A stretch of 64,000 bases of DNA from Anisodus tanguticus. Taxonomy: Eukaryota > Streptophyta > Magnoliopsida > Solanales > Solanaceae. This document shows, piece after piece, positions 10,492 through 22,700 of the stretch. Position numbers and translations under genes: made by a program. The notes under the pieces were generated by a model. It worked only from the letters and a program-made list of their open reading frames with translations. It had not been told where the DNA came from and searched no databases. Location of the stretch: NCBI GenBank assembly GCA_034509755.1, contig CM067547.1, positions 47,580,859-47,644,858 on the forward strand, in the 5' to 3' direction. Position 1 is the first letter of the stretch. Each line of letters opens with the position of its first letter.

Positions 10492-13400
10492 TTAAGCCCA
10501 TTCCCCAGACAAAGCAAGCCATCGATCCTTGAGTAGGCCCTTTGTCAATGGGTCCGCTATATTATCCTTTGACTTGATGTAATCAATGGATATTATACCC
10601 GTGGTGATCGGTTGCCTAACGGTCTTATGCCTCCGTCGAATATGACGAGACTTGCCGTTGTACATAACATTCCGTGCCCTTCCTAGAGCCGACCGACCGT
10701 CGCAGTGGATCATTACCGAAGGTACGGGTTTGTTCCAACACGGAACATCCTCTAAGAAGTCATGAAGCCACTCGCCTTCTTCTCCTGCTTTGTCTAAAGC
10801 GATAAACTCCGATTTCATCGTGGATCGGGCGATGCAAGTTTGCTTAGAGGATTTCCAAGATACGGCCCCACCACCAATTGTAAATATATACCCATTTGGT
10901 GGACTTGGTGTTCTCTATATCGGATATCCAGTTTGCATCTTTGTACCCCTCTAGTACGGTGGATATCTCGAATAGTGTAACCCGAAGTTTAACGTGTATT
11001 TCGAGGTATTGTAATACCCGATTCAACGCCTTCCGGTGATTATCACTTGGATTACGGGTGAACCTAGCCAACTTATTGTTGCGTAAGCAATATCGGGTCG
11101 GGTGCGTTTGTTATATACATCAAACTACCGATTACACTGTGCATATCGCTCCTGGTATACAGTGCACCAAGATTTTTATCAAGCTTATGATTTATATCCA
11201 TTGGTGACGCTATCGGAGAAGCTGTCTAACATCTTGAACTTTCTCAAAACATCCTCGATGTAGTGAGACCGAGATAAGACCGGTCGTCGGACGTCTTAGA
11301 GATTTTAATCCCTAGGATGACATCTGCGATACCCATATCTTTCATGTCGAAGCATTGTTTCAACATGTTCTTAGTCTCTAGGATTATCCTAGGATCGCTT
11401 CTGTGATCAACATGTCGTCTACATACGGGCATATCATAACAAATGAGTCGTAGTTACCTTTCGTGTAAACACATTTATCACACTCATTAATGGCGAACCC
11501 CTTCGATAGTAGAGTACTATCAAATTTTTCGTGCCATTGTTTCGGGCTTGTTTCAAATAGCCCATACAGAGATTTGATAAGTCGACGAGACTTTCTTCTC
11601 TTGCCCTTGAACCACGTACCCCTCGGGTTGGTCCATATAAATTTCTTCTTCCAAATCACCGTTTAGGAAGGTTGTCTTAACATCCATCCGGTGTATCTCA
11701 AGGTCACGCAAAGCTGCGATCGCAATAAATACCCGTATGGATGTCATCCGGATACGGAGAGTATGTGTCAAAGTAGTCAAAGCCTTCGTCCGTCGATAGC
11801 CCTTGACTACCAACTCCGGCCTTGTACTTGTCTATAGACCCATCCGCCTTGTATTTCCGTTTGAGTATCCATTTACAACCCAACGGTTTATTTCCGGAGG
11901 AAGATCAACCAACTCCCAAGTATGGTTATGCGAATGGAGCTTATTTCACTCTCAATAGCTTCTTTCCGAGCGGTGCTTACGGAGTTGACAACGCCCGAGC
12001 AATTGTCCTTGGTTCATCATTAACCATGTAAGCTACAAAGTCGGGACCGAAGGATTTATCCTTCCCGGCCCTTTTACTTCGCCTTAGATCCATCTCGGAG
12101 TCTCCAAGTTCGAGAATGCGGAACACTAGATTCGGATGTTCGACCCACCTCGAGATTCGCTAGATTCGAACCATTTAGATCCGGCGGTCAAGGACTCCCC
12201 GGTTCTTGAGAGCTTTGTGCATAACTTCGCTTGCGAGAGGTTATGTCTTTCTCCTTTCTAGGAAAGGTACTTTCAAAGAATAGAGCATTCCTTGATTCCA
12301 TTATTGTACCCTGGTGGATATCGGAATATCGACTTATGCACTAAGAAGCGATAAGCACTATGTTATTTGCATATCCGGTGAATATGCAATCTACGATCTT
12401 TGGTCCAATCTTGACTGCTTTGGCTTAGGTACTTCAACCTTTGCCGGACAACCCCACACCTTAAAATACTTGTAGGTGGGTTTCTTTCCTTTCCATGATT
12501 CATATGGAGTTTTGTCCTTACCTTTATGTGGGACTCTGTTCGAGAATCGTATTAGCGGTAAGGACGGCTTCTCCCCACATGTTTTGGGGAAGTCGGAATT
12601 GATAAGCAAGGCATTCATCATTTCCTTTAATGTGCGGTTCTTACGTTCCGCCACACCGTTTGATTGAGGTGAGTATGGAGCCGTCGTTTGATGAATAATG
12701 CCTTCGGGCACAATATTCCTCAAAAGGCGCTACATATTCTCCCCTCTATCGCTACGAATGGATTTAATCCGTAGGCTAAGTTGATTCTCAACTCACGCTT
12801 TGTAACGTCGGAACGCTTCAAAGGCTTCATCCTTACTTTTCAACAAGTAAAGGTAACAATACCTTGTGCTATCATCTATAAATGTCACAAAGTACTTGTT
12901 CCCCCTCTAGTTTGTGCAAACTTCAAATCACATATATCCGTGTGAATAAGTTCTAGAGGAGCGGTATTCCTTTCGACGGATCGAAAAGGAAGCTTGGTGA
13001 GTTTTGCCTCTACGCACACCTCACATTTATGTTGAGGGTTTATGTCGATAGAAGGCAACAACTCCATCTTTACCAAACCTTTGAATAGACTTGTAGTTTA
13101 CGTGTCCTAATCTATGATGCCATAAATTAGAAGACTCAAGCAAATAAGAAGAAGACTCAACTTTATTTCCTTGACGCAATACGGACATGGCATTCACTTT
13201 GAAGAGGCCTTCACAGACGAAGCCCCTCCCCACAAATGTGCCATTTTTAGTGAGTACAAATTTATTTGATTCAAACACTAGCCTAAAGCCGCATTAACCA
13301 ATAAAGGTCCGAAACTAGATTTCTTCTAATATACGGGACGTGCATCACTTCCTTCGAGTGAGTTTCTTGCCGGAAGTCATCTTCGAACCACCTTTCCAAC

Positions 13401-14652
13401 CCCTAGCACGTCCGAGGAAGCGTTGTTGCCCATGAACGACTTCTTGTCGGAGACCGGAGTGTACGTGGAGAAGGCATCTTTGTTGGAACAGATGTGTCTT
13501 GTTGCACCTGTGTCCACCCACCACCGCATCGGATTCTCCACCAAGTTGGCTTCTAGCACCACTGCGCAGAGAATTCCTCGATCATGTCATCCAGGAGCGT
13601 GTCCTTGACGACGTTTGCTTGAGCCTTGCCTTTTGACTTGGCTTTGTTGTTGCTCGGTCTTGAGCTTGCGGCATTCCTTGATCCTGTGACCAGGTTTCCC
13701 ACGGTGATGACAATTACCTCTCGAACATCTCTGCGCGGGGGCTTTGCCGTCTTTCCGGAACTTCCGCTTCTTGCTTGAGTTCCCTTTGGCCTCTCGCGCA
13801 GTTGCCTTTGCCTCGCATGTTGTCTACCGTTTGGCAAGGTCTTCTTATTATCTTCCTGGATTTGCGGTTTGATAACAAGCTCTTCAAAGGTCATCTCCTT
13901 TGTCTTGAGTTTCAAGTAACTCATAAACTCATTCCATGAAGGAGGTAACTTTTCAATCGAGCCGATACAACCAAAAAGCGCTCATTTGGTTTCGATCCTT
14001 CCAAATCCGGGTGATGTAAAATCATTTGGAATTCTCACGGACTTGGGACATCACTTTGTCTTCTTGTCCACCATTTGGAATTTTAGAAATTTCCCAACGA
14101 TGAACTTCTTAGTACCCGCATCTTGTGCGTTGTACTTCTTTTTGCGCTTTTTCCCACAACTCTTTGGCGGTGCCAACGGTGCAATAGGCCGTGTAGAGAG
14201 GGTCCGCAAGCGATTAAGTATATAGTTCTTGCACATGAAATCGCTATGATTCCATGCATCACGAACCATCTTCATGCGTTAACGACATGGATACCAAGGC
14301 CCCTTCACCCGTTTCGGCGGGCGAAGAGTCCATTTCATCTCCGGCTTGTGGAGGATCTTCCGTAAGGAATCGGGCCATGCCCATGCTCGTTAGATAGAAC
14401 GGCATCTTTTCTTGCCATCTTTTGAATTCGATCCCATGAATTTTTCGGGGCGATCATGGTGGTGTGATGAAGAGGGTGGAGCTCCAACGATCGGGAAGGC
14501 GGCGGTGTTGCGCCTTGAACGGGGAGCGGCAAGCAGCGCAGTGAGGCCGGCGGAGTTGCGCTTGGGCGATAGCGGCGGTGGCGGGGAAGGCGACAACATT
14601 GCCTCGAGAGCGGCGGCGATAGCAAGACAACATCGGTCATATTTCCGGCCAT
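10492..14652 (-). pseudogene. Copia gag-pol polyprotein pseudogene
   Basis: Reading leftwards: gag from the ATG at 14652 in overlapping frames to about 13600, ending in a CCHC knuckle remnant near 13650-13740. Protease follows, with WWVDTGATRHICSNK at about 13500 (the D-T-G-A active site). Integrase comes next, with WHHRLGHVNYKSIQRF and HKCEVC forming the HHCC zinc-binding part (13020-13140), and the core segment YSPQSNGVAERKNRTL at about 12650. Reverse transcriptase then shows MDVKTTFLNGDLEEEIYMDQ and the catalytic YVDDML (11650-11420). RNase H ends the frame, with KSEFIALDKAGEEGEWL and DNIADPLTKGL to about 10510. Stops and frameshifts break it into at least eight pieces. It is a former cytoplasmic virus-like-particle polyprotein without present coding capacity. 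Confidence 0.88.
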
Positions 14653-14690
14653 GTTATTGCGGTTATCGTAAGCAAAATATTGTCTTAAGT

Positions 14691-15880
14691 TGTTGGCTTA
14701 CAAGGATTTGCGAGAAACGGAAATTACAAGTAAGCTTGCTTATGTAGGAATTGAAATTACAATTCAACAAGAAAGCTGAAAATTACAATATAACAACAAA
14801 ATTGAAATTACACTTTTGTTGAACAAGAAAACGGGAAAGTTGTTTATCTTTGAGTCGAGTGTGGCACTGTCCTTAAGACAATATTGCCCCGTATGTATCC
14901 TTTATACGTCCTGGACAATTCGTCTCCCAAGATAAAACAAGCAATGGAACTATTGAGCAAAGGAAACTCAAAAGCTACCGTGAAGAATATTGAGCAATGA
15001 AATGATGCTTGGAAGATTAGGAAGAAACCGATTTTTGCTTTGTGTATTTTCGTGTATGTTAAGTACTCCTCAACAATGGTATAAGGGGTGTTTATATAGG
15101 TGAGGAGGGCTGTTTAATCGCCCATAATGTGACCATTATTGGCCAAATAATGGCCATTATGGAGGTAGTTAATCCACCAAAATAAATGGTGAAAAATGCC
15201 AACGGATTGGCCATTATAGGAGGTGTAATTCGACCAAAATAAATGGGTGAATTGAGTCTTTGACGTTTCAGTTACGGACCGTCGAAATTCTCGATTTTCT
15301 CGAAAAACTTCGGGGACCAAACTGTACATCTTGAAACTTCGGGGACCAAAGCGTACATGTTGAAACTTCGGGGTCCAAAGCGCACATACGAAACTTCGGG
15401 ATCAAAGCGTACTTCCGGCAAAGTTTTTCGGCCCAAAAAGATAATATCGAAGGCCCACAACCCGTGAACCGTGAACCCGGAGCCGAACCGAACCGGACGG
15501 ACGGACGGGCGGCGCGCGTGTGGTCTTTACTTGAACCGAAGCACATCTAGGTCCTCCCTCCTTTAAACACATGGGATACCCCTGGGGTCCCAAACCCCAA
15601 ACCAATTTCAAGCATTATATACACAACAATTCTTTCTTCCTCTACCGAGTGAGGGAGAATTGATCACACACCACACTTTTCCATGCTTCAAACACCTTAC
15701 TTCGTGAACCAATATCTCTTTCATTTCTCAATGAAATTTGACGATTCTTGGCCTACGGTTATCTACGTACTTAGTACATCACGCATGTGTGAAGAACGGA
15801 TTCTCCAACATACGTAACACTAGTGTTTAAGCCGTTAAAGTTGGCCGGTCGCAACTCCCGCCAAAGGCTAATTTCCAACA
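14691..15880 (-). repeat. 5' LTR of the 7.3-kb copia element
   Basis: 1190 bp, TGTTGG...CCAACA, the promoter-bearing LTR of the minus-strand element. It abuts TSD GTACC at 15881-15885. Its own transcription would run leftwards, away from the auxin-receptor gene. Confidence 0.88.
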
Positions 15881-15894
15881 GTACCTTGGGTCCT

Positions 15895-15903
15895 TATATA
15901 AAA
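15895..15903 (+). promoter_or_regulatory. Probable TATA box of the TIR1/AFB gene
   Basis: TATATAAAA lies 332 bp upstream of the first ATG and directly after the copia target duplication. A pyrimidine-rich leader (TTCTCCTTCTCTCCTCC) follows at a distance suited to a start site near 15930. The old upstream promoter, if it was longer, is now displaced by 7.3 kb of retrotransposon. This is an inference from motif and spacing; no transcript was seen. Confidence 0.5.
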
Positions 15904-15984
15904 ATTCAAATTCTGAACCCGGTTTCTCCTTCTCTCCTCCTTCACTCATCTAAACGCATGGTTAAAATCTAACCTCACCACGCC

Positions 15985-16087
15985 CCTCCCTTTATCCAAC
16001 ATAACCTTATATCTTCTCTGCAGTACAAACCGCCCCCCCGCCCTCCCTTGCTTTCTAGCATAACCTTATCTTCTCTGCAGTACAACC
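15985..16087 (+). repeat. Tandem duplication in the TIR1/AFB 5' leader
   Basis: CATAACCTTAT followed by CTTCTCTGCAGTACAA occurs twice, about 55 bp apart (about 15999 and 16060), separated by C-rich sequence. Each copy contains CTGCAG followed by TACAA. This lengthens a pyrimidine-rich 5' untranslated region. Whether it alters splicing or translation cannot be seen here. Confidence 0.6.
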
Positions 16088-16234
16088 CCACCCCCTTTCT
16101 CTCTCTCTCACAACTCTTCAAACCCACCTACCCCCCACCCCCATCCTTCTTCTTCACCTCTCCACACAGATCTAAACACTCCATTACCAAGATTCCACCA
16201 TTCTTGAACACCCTTTTGCTTTTCAAACATAAAA

Positions 16235-16722
16235 ATGTCAACTTTAGCCCCTCATTTCCGTACAATAATGGTGAACTCACTTCCATTAGAAGTACTAGAA
16301 CACATCTTTTCAGACATAACATTAGACAAAGACAGAAACTCAATATCCTTAGTATGTAAATCTTGGTATGAAGCTGAACGTTGTTGTAGGAAAAATGTAT
16401 TCATAGGTAACTGTTATGCTGTTAGTCCATCAATATTGATCAAGAGGTTCCCAGATATTAGATCTATAAACATTAAAGGGAAACCACATTTTGCTGATTT
16501 TGATTTAGTGCCCGAAGGATGGGGTGCATTTTATTATCCATGGGTTGTTGCTATGGCTAAAGCATATCCATTTCTTGAAGAAATTAGACTTAAAAGAATG
16601 GTTGTTTGTGATGAGTCATTGGAGTTGATTGCTAATGCTTTTAAGAATTTTAAGGTGTTGGTTTTACAGTCTTGTGAAGGGTTTACTACTGATGGACTTG
16701 CTGCTATTGCTGCTAACTGCAG
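16235..16722 (+). CDS. TIR1: TIR1/AFB exon 1: F-box and first LRRs
   Basis: Codes residues 1-162 plus two bases of codon 163 (an Arg completed by exon 2). It carries the F-box that contacts ASK1 and the KGKPHFADF segment. The 3' half, from about 16467, is the part copied three times into the following intron. The donor is TGCAG|GTTTGA. The first ATG (AAAAATGTC) is chosen because it is the first in frame; the ATG at 16268 matches the usual family N-terminus better. Confidence 0.92.
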
Positions 16723-19700
16723 GTTTGACTAGCATTTTTAGCTGTATTTTTCTTTAAAGATTGCCCCTTTTTAAGTAATTTAGTCCTTAATGGTGAAAAA
16801 AGTTTAATCTTTGCATCTGGGTGTAATTGTGCTTGTTTGTAGTTGAGAGGTTGATGAAAATTTTAATCTTTGTAGGTTACCCTTTTCTGAGTACTTTAGT
16901 CCTTAATGGTGAAAAAAGCTGTAATCTTTGCATCTGGGGTTGAATGTACTTGTTTGTAGTTGAGGGGTTGAGGAAAGTTGTAATCTTTGTATCTGGGGTT
17001 GAATGTATTTGTTTGTAGTTTAGGGGTTGAGGAAAGTTTTAATCTTTGTATCTGGGGTCTAACTGTTTTGAGGTAGTAGTAGGTTTTGCACCAACTGGTA
17101 AAGTTGTATCCATGTGACTAGGAGGTCATGGATTTCAAACCATGGAAACAAGCTCTTGCAGAAATGCAGGGTAAGGCTACGTACAATACTCTTATTGTCC
17201 GGCCCTTCCCCGGATCCCGCGCATTGCGAGAGCTCAGTGCACCGGGCTGCCCTTTTAGTAGGTTTTGTGGAGCATTGTTGTTGGAGTACTTTAGCCGTTA
17301 CTGGTGAAAAAAAAGTCTTAATCTTTGCTTCTAGGTGTAATTGTTCTTGTTTGTACTTGAGGGGTTGAAGAAATAGTAGCTTTTGTTGAGTCATTGTTGT
17401 GCGAGTACTTTAACCCTTACTGGTGATTTTTTTTTAATCTTTGCATCTGGGGGTAACTGATTTGAGGAAATAGTAGGCTTTGTAACGATTAAAGGGAAAC
17501 TGCATTTTGCTGATTTTGATTTAATACCTGAAGGATGGGGTGCTTATTTTTATCCATGGGTTGTTGATATGGCTAAAGCTTATCCATTTCTCGAAGAAAT
17601 TAGACTTAAAGAATGGTTGTTTGTGATGAATCATTGGAGTTGATTGCTAAAGCTTTTAAGAATTTTGAAGTCTTGGTTTTACAGTCTTGTGAAGGTTTTA
17701 CTACTGATGGACTTGCTGCTATTGCTGATAACTGCAGGTTTGACTAGCAATTTTAGCTGTATTTCTCTTTAAAGATTGCCCCTTTTTAAGTAATTTAGTC
17801 CTTAGTGGTGAAAAAAGTTTTAATATTTGCATCTGGGTGTAACTGTACTTGTTTGTAGTTGAGGGGTTGAGGGAAGTTTTAATCTTTGCATCTTGGGTTA
17901 AACATGTTTGTAGTTGAGGGGTTGATGAAAGTTTTAATTTTTGGATCTGGGGTTAAATGTACTTGTTTGTAGTTGAGGGGTTGAGGAAATTTGAAATCTT
18001 TGCATCTGGGGTTAAAATGTACTTGTTTGTAATTGAGGGGTTGAGGAAAGTTGTAATCTTTGTATCTGGAGCTTGTTTGTAGTTGAGGGGTTGAGGAAAG
18101 TTGTAATATTTGCATCTGGGGTTAAATGTACTTGTTTGTAGTTGAGGGTTTGATGAAAGTTTTAATCTTTGCACATGGGGTTAAATGTACTTGTTTGTAG
18201 TTGAGGGGTTGTGGAAAGTTGTAATCTTTGCATCTGGGTTAAAATGTACTTGTTTGTAATTTAGGGGTTGATGAAAGTTTTAATCTTTGTATCTGGGGTT
18301 AAATGTACTTGTTTGTAGTTGAGGGGTTGAGGAAAGTTGTAATCTTTGCATTTGGGGTTAAAATGTACTTGTTTGTAATTGAGGGGTTGATGCAAGTTTT
18401 AATCTTTGTATCTGGGATAATAGTACATGTTTGTAATTGAGGGGTTGAGGAAAGTTCCAATCTTTGTATTTGGGGTTTAACTGTTTTGAGAAAATAGTAG
18501 GTTTTGTGGAGCATTGTTGTCTGAGTACTTTAGTCCGTAATGGTGAATAAAGTCTTAAGGAGGTTATGATGAAATGCATGGCAGGTTCAACTTTGGGGAT
18601 GGAAATGAGGGAGGAGTGTCACTTTTAGACTTCGCGAAAGTTTTTGAGTTGTTCATAGCTAACTCGAGCTTCCGCAATAGGGAGGCACACTTGGTGACCT
18701 ACCGTAGTGCGGTGACTAAGACTCAAATAGATTACTTGCTCCTTAGGAGGGGTGATAGAGGTGTTTGCAAGGACGGCAAGATCGTTTCGGGCGAGAACTT
18801 GACTACCCAACATAAGCTCATGGTTATGGACTTAGAGGTCAGGAGAGAGAAGAAGAGGAAAGTTGCTCTTGACCGGCCGAGGATTAGATGAGGAGGCCTG
18901 GGGTCAAAGCCCATGAGATGAAGGAGAACTTGATGGATACAAGGGCTTGGGGGAGTAGTGGGGACGCGGATAGTATGTGGACTGGGACAATTGAATGCAT
19001 CAGAGAAGCAACTAGAGAGGTGCTAGGAGTCTCGAGGGGCAACTCATGTGGACATAAAGGGGATTAGTGGTGGAATGAAGACGTTCAAGGAAAAGTAGAA
19101 GTCAAGAAGGCTAGCTATGCGGCGCTAGTGAAGAGCGTTGATGAAGAGGAAAAGAGTAGTAATAAGGAGAGGTATAAGGCAACGAAGCTAGTGGTCACGG
19201 TGGCTAAAACAACAACTTTTGAGCATTTGTATGAAGAGATCGAGTGTAAAGGTGGGATACGATGTTGTATAGGCTCACCAAGACGAGAGAGGAAGTCCCG
19301 CAATCTGGATCAAGTGAAGTGCATTAAGGACGAGAATGGCGAAGTGTTGACAGGGCTTTTGAATGGAGGAGATATGGATGTTGTGTTGGGGGAGTTAGAG
19401 CATTTTGAGAGTCGTAGACTTTAGGTATTGTAGATGCATTAAGGTTACGGAGGTTAGGTTTTTTTTTTGTAAGATGAGGCAAGGTAGATCGACCAGGACA
19501 GATGAGATCCTGTGGACTTTTGGAAGATTGCAGGGAAAAGGTGCAGAGTGACTGACTAGATTGTTTAATGTCATAATTAGGACGATTAGGATGCCAGAGG
19601 AATGGAGGTGGAGTACAATGGTCCCGTTGTACAAGAATAAGAGCGATATTCAAAATTACAATAACTACATGGGTATCAAGTTGTTAGCCACACTATAAAA

Positions 19701-22700
19701 GTGTGGGAGAGGGTAGTCGAGATGAGGATGAGGAGGGATGTGTTGATATTCGAGAACCAGTTTGGATTCATGTTGGTGTGATCGACCATCGAAGCTATTC
19801 ATCTTGTCAGGAGATTGGTGAAGCAGTATAGGGACAAGAAGAGAGACCTACACATGGTGTTCATTGATTTAGAGAAGACATATGATAAAGTCCCTAGGGA
19901 GGTCCTTTGGAGATGTTTGGAGTCTAGAGGTGTCTGTGGCCTACATTAGGGCGATTAAGGACATGTACAAGGGCGCCAAGATCAGGTTAGGACAGTAGGA
20001 GGTGATTCTGAGCACTTTTTGGTCGTGATGAGTTTACACCAGGGATCGGTCCTTAGCCCGTTTCTCTGTCTTAGTGATGGATGAATTGACATGACATATT
20101 CAGGAGGAGGTGTCGTGGTGTATGTTATTTGGAGACGATAAAATTTTGATTGACGAGAGGCGCAGTGAGGTTAACGATAAGTTGAAAGTTTGGAGAATGA
20201 CCTTAGAGTATAAAGGTTTTAGGTTAAGCAGGACTAAGACGAAGTATATGGAGTGCAAGTTCAGTGACGTGTCACAAGAGGAGACAGACGTGGAAGTGAG
20301 TATTGAGGCACAAGCTATACCTAAAAGAGAAAGCTTCAAGTATTTTGGGTTCATAATTCAAGGAGACGAGGAGATTGACGATGATGTCGCACACCGTATT
20401 GGAGCAGGATGGATGAAATGGAGGCTCGCCTGTGGGGTGCTTTGTGATAAGTTGTCACCTAGGTTGAAAGGTAAGTTCTACAGAGCAGTGGTTAGACCAT
20501 CGTTGTATGGAGCAGAATGCTAGGTTGTCAAGAACGTCCACGTTCAGAAGATGCAGGTAGCAGATAGGAGAATGTTCAGATGGATGTGTGGTCATACTAA
20601 AAGAGACATGATTAGAAGCGAAGTTATACAAAACAAGGTCGGAGTGGCCTCCGTGGCAGACAAGATGTGAGAAGCGAGACTGCGATGGTTCGGGCATGTG
20701 AAGATGAGGTGTGAGGATGCGCCAGTTAGGAGATGTGAAAGACTGACGATAGTAGGAGTTATGAGAGGTAGAGGTAGACCAAAGAAGAAATGAGAAAAGG
20801 TGATTAGACAAGAGATGACACAACTTCAGCTGACTGAGGACATGACCCTAGATAGGAAGATTTGGAGGTCGAGAATTAGGATAGAATGTTAGTAGATAGT
20901 TGAGTTTTGTCGTACTGTGTGTGAGGGCTAGCTCTCCATCCCCTCTTCTCCTTTTCTTTTGTAGTATTATATAGGTTTCGCCATACTCTTATGTGTGTAT
21001 TCCTAGGTGTTGCTTATTGTTTTGTTATTGTGATATCTTGCTGTCTTATTTCCCTCGAGTTTCTGCATTGTTATGAACCGAGGGTCTACCGGAAACAACC
21101 TCTTTACCCCACACAGGTAGAGTTCGTACATCTTACCCTCACCGAATCCTACACTGGGTATGTTGTTGAGTAGTCTTAATCTTTGCATCTGGGGTTAACT
21201 GTACTTGTTTGTAATTGAGGGGTTAAAATTATAGGATTCTTGAAGGACGGGGTGCATTTTTTTATCCATGTGTTGTTTCTATGGCTAAAGCATATCCATT
21301 TGTTGAAGAAATTAGACTTAAAAGAACGATTGTTTGTGATGAATCATTGGAGTTGGTTGCTAAGGCTTTTAAGAATTTTAAAGTCTTGGTTTTACAGTCT
21401 TGTGAAGGTTTTACTACTGATGGACTTGCTGCTATTGCTGCTAATTGCAGGTTTGACAAGCATTTTTAGCTATATTACCCTTTTCTGCCTTAATGGTAAA
21501 GTAAGTTTTGATCGTTGTATCTGGGGTGTAACTGTACTTGTATGTAGTTTGAGGGGTTGAGGAAAGTTTTAATCTTTGTATATGGGGTTTAACTGTTTTG
21601 AGGAAATAGTAGGTTTTGGCGTAACTGGTAAAGTTGACTCCATGTGACTAGGAGGTCACGAGGTTCAAGCTGTGGAAATAGCCTCTTGCAGAAATGCAGG
21701 TTAAGGCTGCGTACAATAGACCCTTGTGGTCCTGCCCTTTCCCGGACCCCACCTATAGCGGGAGCTTAGTGCACCGGGCTACCGTTTTAGTAGGTTTTGT
21801 GGAGCATTGTTGTCGGAGTACTTTAGCCCTTACTGGTGAAAAAAGTCTTAATCTTTGCATCTTGGTGTAATTGTTCTTGTTTGTGCTTGAGGGGTTGAAG
21901 AAATGGTAGCTTTTGTTGAGTCATTGTTGTGCGAGTATTTTAGCCCTTACTGGTGAAAATTTTTAATCTTTGCATCTTGGGTTAACTGATTTGAGGAAAT
22001 AGTAGGTTTTGTGGAGCATTGTTGTCTGAGTACTTTAGCCCTTCCTGGTGAAAAAAAAGTCTTAATCTTTGCATCTGGGTGTAACTGTACTTGTTTGTAA
22101 TTGAGGGGTTGAAGAAATAGTAGCTTTTGTTGAGTTATTGTTGTGCGAGTACTTTAACCCTTACTAGTGAAAAAAGTTTTAATCTTTGCATCTGGGGGTA
22201 ACTGATTTGAGGAAGTAGTAGGTTTTGTAACGATTAAAGGTAAACCGCATTTTGCTGATTTTGATTTAGTACCTGAAGGTTGGGGTGTTTTTTTTTTAAT
22301 CCATGGGCTGTTTCAATGGAGAAATCTTATCCATGGCTTGAGGAAATTAGGCTCAAGAGAATGGTCGTTTGTGATGAGTCATTGAGTTGGTTGCTAATGC
22401 TTTTAAGAATTTTAAGGTTTTGGTTTTACAGTCTTGTGAATGGTTTACTACTGATGGACTTGCTGCTAATTGCAGGTTTGACTAGCATTTTTAGCTGTAT
22501 TTTTCTTTGTAGTTTACCATTTTCTGAGTATTTTAGTCCTTAATGGTGAAAAAAGTTGTAATCTTTGCATCTGGGTGTTAACTGTTTTGAGGAAAATAGC
22601 TGGTTTTGTGGAGCCTTTTTGCCGAAGTACTTTAGCCCTTACTGGTGAAATTTGTTTCTAATTTTTGCATCTTGGGGTTAACTGTTTGAGGAAAAGTTAT

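Larger units (their letters stand above)
8574..15880 (-). mobile_element. Ty1/copia LTR retrotransposon, full length but inactivated, TSD GTACC
   Basis: A 7307-bp element in minus orientation bounded by two LTRs that start TGTTGG and end CCAACA. The 5-bp target duplication GTACC lies at 8569-8573 and 15881-15885. Gag and pol remnants lie between in the order gag, protease, integrase, reverse transcriptase, RNase H (from 14652 down to 10492), which defines Ty1/copia. All domains carry frameshifts or stops, so it is non-autonomous now. It landed in an older copy of its own family and its right edge is only about 10 bp from the probable TATA box of the auxin-receptor gene. Confidence 0.9.

Noticed and set aside
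15895..16234. Copia LTR as the actual promoter of TIR1/AFB
   Set aside because: The element is in minus orientation, so its 5' LTR transcribes away from the gene; bidirectional activity cannot be excluded but nothing in the sequence shows it.
17879..18579. Open frames in the 60-bp array (repeating QLQTS, PQPLNYKQ)
   Set aside because: Purely a result of the tandem repeat; antisense to the gene and without start context.
16467..22477. Exon-1 copies read as separate TIR1-like genes
   Set aside because: None has a start codon, F-box or following exons of its own; they are partial copies within one intron.
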